Positions 1 to 7,590 are shown, numbered from the stretch's first letter. The stretch is 18,128 bases of DNA from Candidatus Nitrosopolaris rasttigaisensis (GCA_933226995.1 CAKOFP010000035.1:1-18128), one strand, 5' to 3'. Notes: generated by a model not told the origin, from the letters alone. Translations and numbers: made by a program.

Positions 1-233
1 AGCCAATGTTTATCTTTATGCATTAGATGAGCAAAAAATAATTTAGTAATAAATGACTATAAATATAAAGAGGTTAATCAGCCAAAAAGTTGGTAAATAA
101 CTACCTTTTTATCTTACGTTTATCATGCAGATGATTGTAGCCTGCGACGATGACATCTAAAATTCAAACTGTACTATTAACCAAATGAGTAGTTACAATA
201 ATAATAATAATAAGCCAGCCTCCTACTGCTCAG

Positions 234-2198
234 TTAACCAATCGCTTTATGCAAATCATCATAAGCTTGCCTTACTTCTTCTATTGATGTTCCATCCTCC
301 AATGTACTTACATCGCCTATTGTCGATGACCCGCTTGATATCGATTTCAGTAATCTACGCATTATTTTTCCGCTTCTAGTTTTTGGAAGCTTATTGACAA
401 AATAAATTTCACCAGGTGTTGCAATTGGTCCTACTGTCTCTCTAATATGATTAACAAGTTGATTTCGTAACTGTTGTTCAGATACTGCGGCGAATTCTGT
501 ACGCAATACCAAAAATGCAATTATCGATTCTCCTTTTTTCTCATCTGGTCTACTAGTCACTGCTGCCTCTGCAATTGCTCGGTGTGAGACAAACGCACTT
601 TCCAACTCCATTGTACCCAACCTGTGTCCTGCTATCTTAAGTACATCATCCGATCTGCCTAGCAACCAAAGATATCCATCGGTATCATAAAGTGCGTAGT
701 CGCCAGTAAAGTATATGTTGTCGAATTTTCTCCAGTAAGTGTTCTGGTATTTTTCATCATCTCTCCAAAGTGTCATCAGCATGCCTGGCCATGGTTTTCT
801 AATTACCAAGTATCCTTTTTTGTCTGGGGTTACTGGTTTTCCGTTCTCATCTACAACGACTGCATCTATTCCGGGCAAGGAAAAGGTACCAGAACCGGGT
901 TTCATTGGCACGATTTCAATGCCAGTACACGCACTTATCATGATGCCACCTGTTTCAGTTTGCCACCAGGTATCAACGATAGGACAATTTTCCTTTCCAA
1001 TAGTTCTAAAATACCACATCCATACCTCTGGATTAATCGGCTCACCAACGGTACCCAATAGACGTAGTGAGGATAAGTCAAAAGAATTAGGAATACTATT
1101 TCCGAATTTAATATACATTCGAAGAGCAGTAGGAGTGGTATATAGAATTGTGGCTCCGTGCTTTTCAACTATGTCCCAATATCTATCAGGTTTCGGATAA
1201 TCTGGCGCTCCTTCATACATTATTTGGGTAGCACCATGCATTAGCGGCGCATAAACGATGTAGCTATGACCTGTTACCCATCCAATATCAGCAGTACAAA
1301 AGAAAATGTCTTTGTTTGTAAAATCAAAAACCCATTTAGCTGTTGCGTATAGATGGGTCAAATAGCCACCAGTGCTGTGTACGACGCCTTTAGGCTTGCC
1401 TGTCGTACCGGACGTATATAGAATATACAACGGGTGCGTACTCTCTATAATTTCTGGCTCACAATATGGTCGTGCATCTTCAATTATCTCGTGCCACCAT
1501 ACATCTTTTGGGCCCATCGTAATGTTATTTAATGCTCTTTTCAAGACGACAACATGTTCGATTGAAGAAGAAAGAGGAATCGCTTCGTCTACAACTTTTT
1601 TCAATTCAACAAGTTTTCCCCTTCTAAAACCTCCATCGGCAGTTATTACCACTCTCGAATTTGAGTCATTTACTCTATCGGATAATGCCTGCGAGCTGAA
1701 GCCAGAGAACACAACGGTATGTATTGCCCCAATTCTTGCACATGCCAACATAGCAATTGGAAGTTCTGGCACCATAGGAAGATAAATTGTAACACGGTCA
1801 CCTTTCTTGACTCCGAGACTTTTTAGGGCACTGGCAAACTTGTTAACAGAACGATATAGTTGAGAATAGGTAAATGATCTGCTTTCCTTATTTTCAGCTT
1901 CCCAGATTATAGCAGCCTTGTTTTTTAAATCCGAATCTATGTGTCTATCAAGACAATTGACAGATGCATTTAATGCACCACCGACGAACCATTTGTAGAA
2001 TGGATGGTCGTTCGAGTCTAATACTTTGTCCCACTGTTTAAACCAAATGAGATTTTTCGCTTGCTCTCCCCAGAATTGCTCAGGGTTTTCCAAAGCTTGA
2101 CTTCTCATTTTATCTAGTTTTTTTCCCTGTAAGCTTACTTTGACTTTTTCACTCTCCTCATATATCCTAGATAAATCGATAAAATTTTGATTAGTCAT
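234..2198 (-). CDS. acs: Acetyl-CoA synthetase, AMP-forming
   Basis: Activates acetate to acetyl-CoA via acetyl-AMP in the cytoplasm, feeding carbon assimilation. Counting on the longest open frame (662 aa, TTG at 2222), the adenylate-forming signature YTSGTTGKPKG is at about 269-279, GTVGEP at 390-395 and WWQTETGG at 419-426. The hinge region GRSDDVLKIAGHRLG is at about 522-536, and the C-terminal KTRSGK holds the catalytic lysine K619, the site acetylated in bacterial Acs. The Val in GTVGEP and the Trp in WWQTETGG fit the small acetate pocket of true Acs; propionate or 3-hydroxypropionate cannot be excluded. Length is normal for the family. I prefer the ATG at 2198 (654 aa) because the extra eight residues from the TTG look unconserved. 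The gene is monocistronic; a TATA-like TATATAAG lies at 2291-2298 and a weaker TTTAAG near 2229. Confidence 0.96.
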   Translation of the reverse strand: MTNQNFIDLSRIYEESEKVKVSLQGKKLDKMRSQALENPEQFWGEQAKNLIWFKQWDKVLDSNDHPFYKWFVGGALNASVNCLDRHIDSDLKNKAAIIWEAENKESRSFTYSQLYRSVNKFASALKSLGVKKGDRVTIYLPMVPELPIAMLACARIGAIHTVVFSGFSSQALSDRVNDSNSRVVITADGGFRRGKLVELKKVVDEAIPLSSSIEHVVVLKRALNNITMGPKDVWWHEIIEDARPYCEPEIIESTHPLYILYTSGTTGKPKGVVHSTGGYLTHLYATAKWVFDFTNKDIFFCTADIGWVTGHSYIVYAPLMHGATQIMYEGAPDYPKPDRYWDIVEKHGATILYTTPTALRMYIKFGNSIPNSFDLSSLRLLGTVGEPINPEVWMWYFRTIGKENCPIVDTWWQTETGGIMISACTGIEIVPMKPGSGTFSLPGIDAVVVDENGKPVTPDKKGYLVIRKPWPGMLMTLWRDDEKYQNTYWRKFDNIYFTGDYALYDTDGYLWLLGRSDDVLKIAGHRLGTMELESAFVSHRAIAEAAVTSRPDEKKGESIIAFLVLRTEFAAVSEQQLRNQLVNHIRETVGPIATPGEIYFVNKLPKTRSGKIMRRLLKSISSGSSTIGDVSTLEDGTSIEEVRQAYDDLHKAIG

Positions 2199-2228
2199 CT
2201 GTGCTAAGGAAAGTGTAAACAATTCTTA

Positions 2229-2250
2229 AAGTGTTTGGATGGATACACTT
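2229..2250. promoter_or_regulatory. Inverted repeat upstream of acs, possible operator
   Basis: AAGTGT at 2229-2234 is mirrored by ACACTT at 2245-2250 with a 10-nt spacer, between the acs start codon and the TATA-like TATATAAG at 2291-2298. The position suits a regulator site or a 5' leader hairpin. Six-base arms can arise by chance, so this is a weak call. Confidence 0.25.
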
Positions 2251-2389
2251 GTACGTAAAACATTCTCTAGACCATCGTGATCTAGCACAGCTTATATAGT
2301 AGAACTGCGTCTTTATTGGTATTCTTAAGATTTCACAGAAAAAAATGTAATGCTTATCCGGAACCTTGTTATTACAAAATGTGTCAATA

Positions 2390-2399
2390 TATTAAAATA
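2390..2399 (+). promoter_or_regulatory. TATA box of the small winged-helix gene
   Basis: The AT-rich stretch TATTAAAATA is centred about 28 nt upstream of the GTG at 2423. This is the spacing expected for an archaeal TATA box on a leaderless transcript and helps to justify the GTG start. Confidence 0.45.
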
Positions 2400-2422
2400 A
2401 ACAAATCCAGTGTATTTTAATT

Positions 2423-2686
2423 GTGAAATACAGAAGTAGAACAGAAATAGTAGCGATGATCCTAGAGGCAGCAAACGGCGGGGCTACAAAAACAAAAATC
2501 ATGTATAAGGCCTTTCTTAGCTATGCACAGCTACGGGAATATCTTTCAGTACTCATCGAAAACACTTTGTTGGAGTACTTGGAGGGGTCCCAGACATACA
2601 AGACTACGGAGAAGGGTTTAAACTTCCTAAAGATGCACAACGAAATAGGCGAACTTTTGCAGACTTCAACAAGCCAAGGAAAATAG
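2423..2686 (+). CDS. Small winged-helix DNA-binding protein
   Basis: An 87-aa basic protein that reads as a stand-alone winged helix of the kind very common in Nitrososphaerota (HTH_45/ArnR1-like). Helix 1 is RTEIVAMILEAANGG, followed by TKTKIMYKAFLSYAQLREYLSVLIENTLLEYL (turn and recognition helix). The wing ends in YKTTEKGLNFLK, the usual TxKGxxFL pattern of this family. It is probably a transcription regulator with an unknown target. The start is GTG at 2423, supported by a TATA-like box about 28 nt upstream and no Shine-Dalgarno. The gene stands alone, divergent from acs and convergent with cdvA, so context gives no hint of the regulon. The fold call is fairly sure; the role is inference. 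Confidence 0.75.
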   Translation: MKYRSRTEIVAMILEAANGGATKTKIMYKAFLSYAQLREYLSVLIENTLLEYLEGSQTYKTTEKGLNFLKMHNEIGELLQTSTSQGK

Positions 2687-2756
2687 GATAAATAATACCT
2701 TTTTTCTTATATTTTTCTCTTTTTCTTGTTTGCATAGGGCTTTGCCATTGAAAAAT

Positions 2757-3611
2757 TTAGTCGTTTTGAATTACCTGGTTCAGCCAACTTGCGTCTGAAT
2801 CTGATTCACGTTTAGTAGCTTTCGTTATTATTTTACCCTCACTAGAATTTTCAATTGCGGGATTATCAGTTGGACTATATTCAGTAGCATCCGCATTTGC
2901 GAGCTGTGGAGTTGATATAGTTGGTGTAGATTCTAGTTGCTGTGGAGATGATTCTCCAGTAGCTGCTTTTGTATTCGATGTGGACATAGTAGTAGGTAGT
3001 CTTGGCGTTAAAGCAATATTTTCTAACGTTTGTTGTGTGAGCCTCATCTTAACATTATTGATTTCAGACTTTTCGATAGTAATATGCTCTATTAGTTCAT
3101 TGGTGTGCGTACTAATTTGGTGATATGCCTCCTCTGTTATCTCATTGCTTCTGAACTGTAACTTCGCATCAAACAATACCGTTTTGATGCTTCTGTTTTC
3201 TGTATCCAATTCATTCAATCTTGCTTGCAATTTCTCATTAACAGATTTTTCAATCTCACCAAGATCATTGAGCCTCTTTTCGTATTTCAGGTAAACCAGT
3301 TCAGCATCGTCCTTCATCAAATCATTTTCTGCAACGATATCCTGTAGTCCCTTTATTCGTTGCAGAGTAAGGTTTTTCTGCCTCAATAGCTTTTGAGCGT
3401 CCAATCTCCACCTGGGAATATAGATTACATAATCTCCTTGAACTAATAGCTGTTCATACGGTAGCTGTTTTAAACCTGCAGAACCGCAATCTACACCGAC
3501 AGATTCAATTGAACCATCAGTATCTGTTATTATACCAACCACTTTTCCCATGAATGTACCATACATATCCTTGACTTGTTTACCCACGAATTCGAGCTTG
3601 AGTTCGCTCAT
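2757..3611 (-). CDS. cdvA: CdvA, ESCRT-type cell division protein
   Basis: A 284-aa protein with the CdvA layout. A PRC-barrel domain occupies about 1-65 (starting FVGKQVKDMYGTFMGKVVGI). A charged coiled coil spans about 70-200. A low-complexity Ser/Thr/Pro linker covers about 201-265, and a short acidic C-terminus follows with an aromatic-aliphatic patch, SWLNQVI, at 275-281. In Sulfolobus and Nitrosopumilus, CdvA binds DNA or membrane and recruits ESCRT-III (CdvB) to the division site. The C-terminal patch sits where the CdvB-binding peptide is expected; that assignment is inference. cdvB and cdvC are not in the window, as is usual in this phylum where cdv genes are dispersed. The ATG at 3611 has a TATA-like box 25 nt upstream and no Shine-Dalgarno, so the mRNA is probably leaderless. 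Confidence 0.86.
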   Translation of the reverse strand: MSELKLEFVGKQVKDMYGTFMGKVVGIITDTDGSIESVGVDCGSAGLKQLPYEQLLVQGDYVIYIPRWRLDAQKLLRQKNLTLQRIKGLQDIVAENDLMKDDAELVYLKYEKRLNDLGEIEKSVNEKLQARLNELDTENRSIKTVLFDAKLQFRSNEITEEAYHQISTHTNELIEHITIEKSEINNVKMRLTQQTLENIALTPRLPTTMSTSNTKAATGESSPQQLESTPTISTPQLANADATEYSPTDNPAIENSSEGKIITKATKRESDSDASWLNQVIQND

Positions 3612-3631
3612 GCAAATTCATTTTGTAAGTA

Positions 3632-3640
3632 CGTATAATG
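3632..3640 (-). promoter_or_regulatory. TATA box of cdvA
   Basis: On the minus strand this reads CATTATACG, centred about 25 nt upstream of the cdvA ATG. Transcription would begin at or next to the start codon, giving a leaderless message. Confidence 0.5.
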
Positions 3641-3667
3641 GTGACGATGTCAAAATTGTTGCATTAT

Positions 3668-3950
3668 TTAGTAAGGCCAATTTGCCCGAAAAGGATGGTG
3701 GTAAAAGACGATTTTAGGCATCTTAACGAATTCCAAAAGCCGAATTAGGGTTCCTTTTGGAGGGAATCGAGGGTGAAAGAGCATTCCTCTGGGAGGAAGG
3801 CCAACGAACTCCACAACCACAATCACAGCCACGTGGAGCATCCCAATCAATAGCCAGGATTTGGCAAAGTATGGTAATAGATGGCTAGGTGGCAGGTGGT
3901 TCATTGGTGACATACGAAGGACACCAGGCACTACCACTACCTACCATCTT
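3668..3950 (+). ncRNA. GC-rich, hairpin-rich block; candidate structured RNA
   Basis: Between cdvA and the ThyX-like gene lies about 280 bp that is visibly richer in G and C than its flanks and has no credible protein. On the plus strand it can form four successive hairpins. CCAAAAG (3733-3739) pairs with CTTTTGG (3754-3760), extendable by two pairs. TTCCTC pairs with GAGGAA across 3784-3798. CTCCAC (3809-3814) pairs with GTGGAG (3833-3838). GATGG plus TAGGT (3880-3890) pairs with ACCTA plus CCATC (3939-3948), with an inner TGGTG/CACCA stem. I looked for RNase P and SRP RNA signatures and did not find them. The strand is unknown. It could instead be a decayed gene: the plus frame from about 3695 is broken by several stops. 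Confidence 0.3.
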
Positions 3951-3982
3951 TGACTAAATGAGGTAAAACAATCTGCAATACT

Positions 3983-4038
3983 GATAGATCATTTCTTTGC
4001 CATGACTTTAGATAGATCAAATCCTTGCCATGATTTGA
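3983..4038. repeat. 28-bp imperfect tandem repeat, two copies
   Basis: Two adjacent 28-bp units (3983-4010 and 4011-4038) both begin GATAGATCA and share an internal TTGCCATGA; 23 of 28 positions agree. The second copy also carries an 8-bp inverted repeat, ATCAAATC (4016-4023) and GATTTGAT (4032-4039). It lies in the cdvA/thyX divergent spacer and could be a regulator-binding iteron or simply a local duplication. Confidence 0.55.
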
Positions 4039-4101
4039 TATAGCCATTATAGCTATCTAGAGTTAGTGTCACAATTAGCCCTCATCTCTCATGGACGGCT
4101 A

Positions 4102-4124
4102 GTGCAGCCGTAATACCGTTGCAC
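4102..4124. promoter_or_regulatory. 23-bp near-perfect palindrome, operator-like
   Basis: Half-sites GTGCAGCCGTA (4102-4112) and TACCGTTGCAC (4114-4124) are reverse complements at 9 of 11 positions around a single central A. It is followed by an A-rich run (4128-4136). An overlapping alternative hairpin, ACGGCT (4095-4100) with AGCCGT (4106-4111), is mutually exclusive with it. The site is 352 bp upstream of the ThyX-like gene start and 490 bp upstream of cdvA. The rest of 3951-4475 shows only the tandem repeat and AT-rich promoter-like sequence. Confidence 0.45.
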
Positions 4125-4475
4125 GTTAAAAAAAAATGAGCACCCAAAGTTAACATAGTAAGTGCCTCGTGAGTTGTCTGTGTATTTTTAGATCCGTTTC
4201 CCTTCTTTATCGTTAAATCAGATCGTATCAATCACTATCCGATAGAAACAAAAAGAGGGATGGATGAACTTCTATGCGTGGTTCAATGCATGTTCATGTT
4301 CAGATAATGGCTAGTGTCTTTATCTTAATGCTTTGACCTGCAAATGTATCTTGATTGATTAATGCAAACCCAATTCATCGATTGATGTATCTTCACAATT
4401 ATATTGTGCGGCATGAACTGTGACATAAACTAAATATGCAAAGTTTTTATCAGTCAGCGTCATGAGTTACGCAAC

Positions 4476-6122
4476 ATGAGCTCTTATAACACAATTTTCT
4501 ATGATAATTTCTCTGAAGAAGAAAAGTTCATTCTAGGTTCTCATTTTTCTAACCCTGATAGATCTGTTTTTGCAATAATTACGCCCGCACAGGTAGACAG
4601 AGGAGCATTAATGTCCAGATATTCTAGGACAGATAAGACAATGCGACGCATATTCCTAGACGAATTTGCCAAAAATCCAAACAGGGGAGAGGAATTCTAT
4701 GGAAAAGTATTGTTAGAGTATGGGGACGACTCTGTTGCTGAACTAGGAGAGGCACAGATTGCAATAGAATGGATCTCAAACATCGCTGCTAAGAAAATTG
4801 AGGATCATAGAATTGGACTCTCATATCTTGAAAAATCTTCACGTTATGTGGCATTTGACCAGAAAGTCAATGGTCAATACAAGTACTTTAAAGAAGAGCG
4901 CATCATGGCATCACCACATGCTGATTTATACACACAGGCATGCGATCATGCTTTCGACATTTACGCCAAGAATTTACAGCCAATGCAGAAATTTATTGCA
5001 GAAGTTGAGCCAATCGACCGCTTTCTTTTTTACGACTCGTTGTCAAAACTAGAGGTAGCTTATAGTCACTTGAGATTTGACAAGGACATTGAATCTGCAA
5101 GACGAATATATAATGCAACTATTAAGGCCAAAGCACTTGATGTCCTCCGTGGACTTTTGCCAGCTTCCACTCTTACAAATTTGGGCATCACAGGAAATGG
5201 TCGAGCATTTGAATACTTGCTATCAAAAATGTTTGCATCAGACCTAACTGAAATAAAGTCGCTTGCAGTTCAGTTGCAATCAGAACTTAATGCAGTTATT
5301 TTTGCTTTTGTAAGACGAGCAAACGATAAGTATGGTCAGACTCTACAAACTTATCTTATAGATACAAAGAATGCAATCTTAGAGCTTGCCAGGTATCACA
5401 CAAGAAATCTCAAGGCGGAAGAAAAACCACAATCTGTGAAACTTCTAAATTTTGAAGATAATGCTGAAGCTGAGATAAAAGTTGGCTCTGCAATTTTATA
5501 TGAGCAAGCCCAAGGTCAGTCTCTTGAGAGTCTTGCACGATATATTCGATCTCTACCCCCAATAGAAAGGCATAAGATAATTCAAACCTATACAAAATTC
5601 CGAGCAAATAGAAGACACCGTCCAGGTAGAGCATTTGAAATGGTAGAATTTACATTTGAAATGTTTACAAATTTCGGAATATTCCGTGACCTGCATCGTC
5701 ATAGAATACTTACCTTAGAAAGACAGCTGCTTTCTACTAAACACGGATATGATCTTGCACCCGAGATTATCGACATGGGTATCGATAAGGATTTCAAAGA
5801 TTGTATGTATAAATGTGATGAGGTATATAAAATAATTTCAATGAAAATGCCTGAAGAATCACAATATGTAGTTAATTTTGCATACAAATATCCATATTTT
5901 ATGAAACTTAATTTGCGAGAGGCATGCCATATGATTGAGCTTAGAACTATTCCGCAAGGACATCCAGATTATCGCAGAGTATGTCAGAAGATTTTTACAG
6001 AGATAAAACGTGTCCATCCTATGCTTGCTGGAGGAATCAAGTTTGTAGACCTAGGCACGTATGAGCTGGAAAGATTCAATGCTGAGAAACATACAGAGAA
6101 TAAGAGGCGAAAGCTAAATTAA
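4476..6122 (+). CDS. Double-domain ThyX-like (FAD-dependent thymidylate synthase family) protein
   Basis: A 548-aa protein with two ThyX-like halves; ordinary ThyX is about 220-250 aa. ThyX makes dTMP from dUMP using FAD, NAD(P)H and methylene-tetrahydrofolate. In half 1 (about 30-260), S116-x-x-E119-x-S121-x-R123-Y matches the second part of the signature RHRxxSxxExSxR. LLPASTLTNLG then NGRAFEYLLSKM (227-252) matches the conserved LP..T...N.R...L segment. Half 2 (about 365-535) keeps the R408-H409-R410 triplet but lacks the following Ser/Glu/Ser/Arg. It also has an NLREACHMIELR segment (479-490) like the second conserved block. Each half thus retains a different part of the active-site motif. 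Synthase activity is uncertain. The ATG at 4476 is used because the upstream ATG at 4462 stops after five codons. AT-rich TTTTTAT at 4444-4450 may be the TATA box. Confidence 0.82.
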   Translation: MSSYNTIFYDNFSEEEKFILGSHFSNPDRSVFAIITPAQVDRGALMSRYSRTDKTMRRIFLDEFAKNPNRGEEFYGKVLLEYGDDSVAELGEAQIAIEWISNIAAKKIEDHRIGLSYLEKSSRYVAFDQKVNGQYKYFKEERIMASPHADLYTQACDHAFDIYAKNLQPMQKFIAEVEPIDRFLFYDSLSKLEVAYSHLRFDKDIESARRIYNATIKAKALDVLRGLLPASTLTNLGITGNGRAFEYLLSKMFASDLTEIKSLAVQLQSELNAVIFAFVRRANDKYGQTLQTYLIDTKNAILELARYHTRNLKAEEKPQSVKLLNFEDNAEAEIKVGSAILYEQAQGQSLESLARYIRSLPPIERHKIIQTYTKFRANRRHRPGRAFEMVEFTFEMFTNFGIFRDLHRHRILTLERQLLSTKHGYDLAPEIIDMGIDKDFKDCMYKCDEVYKIISMKMPEESQYVVNFAYKYPYFMKLNLREACHMIELRTIPQGHPDYRRVCQKIFTEIKRVHPMLAGGIKFVDLGTYELERFNAEKHTENKRRKLN

Positions 6123-6175
6123 AAAATGCCTGTGGTAAATCATAAAACGTCCTACAACAACGACCGGTCGAAGTT

Positions 6176-6298
6176 ATGGTATCGAGAAGAAGAAGGATGT
6201 CATTGCTGCTGTCAATTATCTACTTGAATGTAACGATAGCGCTCTTCTTTCTATCCACTCAGATTGCTAATTTTTGCCTGTATATGGGATTACTGTGA
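6176..6298 (+). CDS. Possible 40-aa single-span membrane peptide
   Basis: An ATG-initiated frame just downstream of the ThyX-like gene encodes a basic N-terminus (MVSRRRRM) followed by a hydrophobic stretch of about 20 residues (LLLSIIYLNVTIALFFL). It ends inside the 3' end of the opposite-strand exported-protein gene. The shape suits a small membrane protein, but there is no recognised homologue and the frame is short enough to be chance. Confidence 0.2.
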   Translation: MVSRRRRMSLLLSIIYLNVTIALFFLSTQIANFCLYMGLL

Positions 6299-6941
6299 TT
6301 ATTACGAAATCAGCAGATGAAGAAGCGGTAGACGTACTGCTGCCACCAATGAAACCCATTGTAGTGGTTTGAGGTAATCTCCAATCGGCATTGACTATGC
6401 TGCTACTTCCTATCTGAATATTGCTCAAAAAGCCAAGAGCTTTGAACGGATTATTCTGAGTTGTAGCATTCGCTCCTACTCCACTAAACCCTTGTCCCAT
6501 CATAGCGTTCATGGGATTTGAGTTGTTGGTCATGAACATGCTAGTACTATTACCTCCCGTACTGCGTGAAGCTGCAGCTAATGACATTAGACCTTTGAGA
6601 TCCATAGGTAATCTTAGCGCTGTAACTGTAACTGAAGGTACAAGGCTACTATTACTACTTGTTGTTACGTGTTTTAGAGTTACAGAAATCTCATTATTTC
6701 CAAGGTTTTCTCCGGTAACTTTGACTCCATTTACCAAGCTAATACCTACAATACCTGAGATTGATGATGCATTGAATATATTATTCATGAAATTCGGTGA
6801 ACCAAAAGTCATCGCACCGCCATGACTGTTACCGAATAGTTGGGGTTGAGCTAACACTGGACTAGGAAAAGCTGCGGATGTCACGAGAAGTATAAGAAGG
6901 GCTAAAGCACTAGAGAGGGAGGTCAATATTTTTCTGGACAT
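6267..6941 (-). CDS. Exported protein of unknown function
   Basis: A 224-aa protein with a clear Sec signal peptide: MSRK, a hydrophobic core at about 6-24, and a likely cleavage after VLA (residue 31). The mature part is rich in Ser, Thr, Asn, Gly and Met. It contains four N-glycosylation sequons (N57-A-S, N97-S-S, N131-S-T, N158-A-T), as is common for secreted archaeal proteins. The segment at 65-110 (IVGISLVNGVKVTGENLGNNEISVTLK and on to VTVTALRLP) has the alternating pattern of a beta-sandwich. I do not recognise a family with a known role. The ATG at 6941 has an AT-rich TATA-like element near 6968-6976, overlapped by a perfect 7+4+7 palindrome that may control it. Confidence 0.7.
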   Translation of the reverse strand: MSRKILTSLSSALALLILLVTSAAFPSPVLAQPQLFGNSHGGAMTFGSPNFMNNIFNASSISGIVGISLVNGVKVTGENLGNNEISVTLKHVTTSSNSSLVPSVTVTALRLPMDLKGLMSLAAASRSTGGNSTSMFMTNNSNPMNAMMGQGFSGVGANATTQNNPFKALGFLSNIQIGSSSIVNADWRLPQTTTMGFIGGSSTSTASSSADFVIITVIPYTGKN

Positions 6942-6972
6942 AATGTGATTTTAGAAGAACGATACTAGTTTA

Positions 6973-6990
6973 TTTACATTCTTATGTAAA
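6973..6990. promoter_or_regulatory. 18-bp palindrome in promoter of exported-protein gene
   Basis: TTTACAT (6973-6979) and ATGTAAA (6984-6990) are perfect reverse complements separated by TCTT. The palindrome lies 32-49 bp upstream of the minus-strand start codon at 6941 and overlaps the presumed TATA/BRE region, a position where a repressor would block TBP/TFB. Confidence 0.4.
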
Positions 6991-7038
6991 GAAATTGGGA
7001 AAAATGCAATACTTTTGTTGCACTATAATAATTATCAT

Positions 7039-7074
7039 CCAGTCCCATACTATTACCTAGTAGTGCCGGACTGG
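7039..7074. other. Strong hairpin between TRAM and exported-protein genes
   Basis: CCAGTCC (7039-7045) pairs with GGACTGG (7068-7074), and CATACTA (7046-7052) pairs with TAGTAGTG (7058-7065) with one bulged G, leaving a five-base loop. That is about 14 pairs. It lies about 175 bp downstream of the TRAM gene on the minus strand and has no clear T tract, so it may be an RNA processing or termination element. The rest of 6991-7248 shows no gene. Confidence 0.4.
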
Positions 7075-7248
7075 TTACGCAAAGTAAGCTGAAAGTTATG
7101 AGCTATACTTTTTAGCTTGATGGTCAGACAACATTTGTTTTTGTCGTACCAAATCTCGATATTGTGTCAGGTATAACAATTGTGTCTTGGTTACCGCAAC
7201 CATGAGACCACCAACCAATTATTCATGTCCGGCTCAGTTATTGCTTAT

Positions 7249-7497
7249 CTAGCTCACAACCGTAGCTGTAGCGAACCTATTTCCTACCTGATCAACCTTA
7301 ACCTTAACTTTCTGTCCAACTTTTCCATTTTTGACAAAAACAACAAATCCTTGGACTCTTGCGATACCGTCACCCTGTCTACTGATTTCCGTGACTTCTA
7401 TGTCATATTCCTTACCTACTTCTACTGGTTTTGGGCCTGTAGAGCCTCTGTTAAAGTCTCTACCGCCGCCACCGCCGTAACTTCTACCGTAACCCAT
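7249..7497 (-). CDS. Small TRAM-domain RNA-binding protein
   Basis: An 82-aa protein. Residues 1-19 are Gly/Arg/Tyr-rich (GYGRSYGGGGGRDFNRG), like an RGG-type RNA-binding tail. Residues 24-82 are a TRAM domain, with VEVGKEYDIEVTEISRQGDGIARVQGF, then VVFVKNGKVGQKVKVKV, ending in RFATATVV. Stand-alone TRAM proteins are abundant in archaea and act as RNA chaperones or regulators comparable to bacterial cold-shock proteins (shown for methanogen TRAM proteins). The protein is cytoplasmic. The ATG at 7497 has a TATA box (minus-strand ATTTATA, 7520-7526) centred 26 nt upstream and no Shine-Dalgarno, so the message is probably leaderless. The identification is secure; the target RNAs are unknown. Confidence 0.9.
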   Translation of the reverse strand: MGYGRSYGGGGGRDFNRGSTGPKPVEVGKEYDIEVTEISRQGDGIARVQGFVVFVKNGKVGQKVKVKVDQVGNRFATATVVS

Positions 7498-7518
7498 TAG
7501 GTCGAGAGATAGCTTGCT

Positions 7519-7527
7519 CTATAAATC
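7519..7527 (-). promoter_or_regulatory. TATA box of the TRAM gene
   Basis: The minus strand reads GATTTATAG, centred about 26 nt upstream of the ATG, which predicts a leaderless transcript. AGAGAT (7505-7510) and ATCTCT (7525-7530) form a short inverted repeat around the transcription start, which may be chance. Confidence 0.5.
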
Positions 7528-7590
7528 TCTTTTTCATTTACTGTCTAGCGGTTGTTTGCCTTTCGTCTTTATTTTTGAATTTCCCTATGG

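Noticed and set aside
2..46. Open frame ANVYLYALDEQKII then TAG at the left edge, possible 3' end of an upstream gene
   Set aside because: Fifteen codons are too few to distinguish from chance.
197..211. (AAT)5 microsatellite after acs
   Set aside because: Short simple repeat in AT-rich intergenic DNA; expected by chance.
3695..3908. Plus-strand frame starting MVVKDDFRHLNEFQ with five in-frame stops
   Set aside because: The stops could all come from transitions in Gln or Trp codons, suggesting a decayed gene, but no family is recognised, so it was not called a pseudogene.
3668..3937. 89-aa minus-strand open frame
   Set aside because: Composition is unlike a protein of this genome (Pro/His/Leu-rich without pattern) and it coincides with the hairpin-rich block. 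Openness follows from GC content.
4095..4124. Resemblance to the 530 loop of 16S rRNA (GTGC..GCCG..TAATACC)
   Set aside because: Only about 20 bases match loosely and no flanking rRNA sequence is present. The palindrome explains the pattern better.
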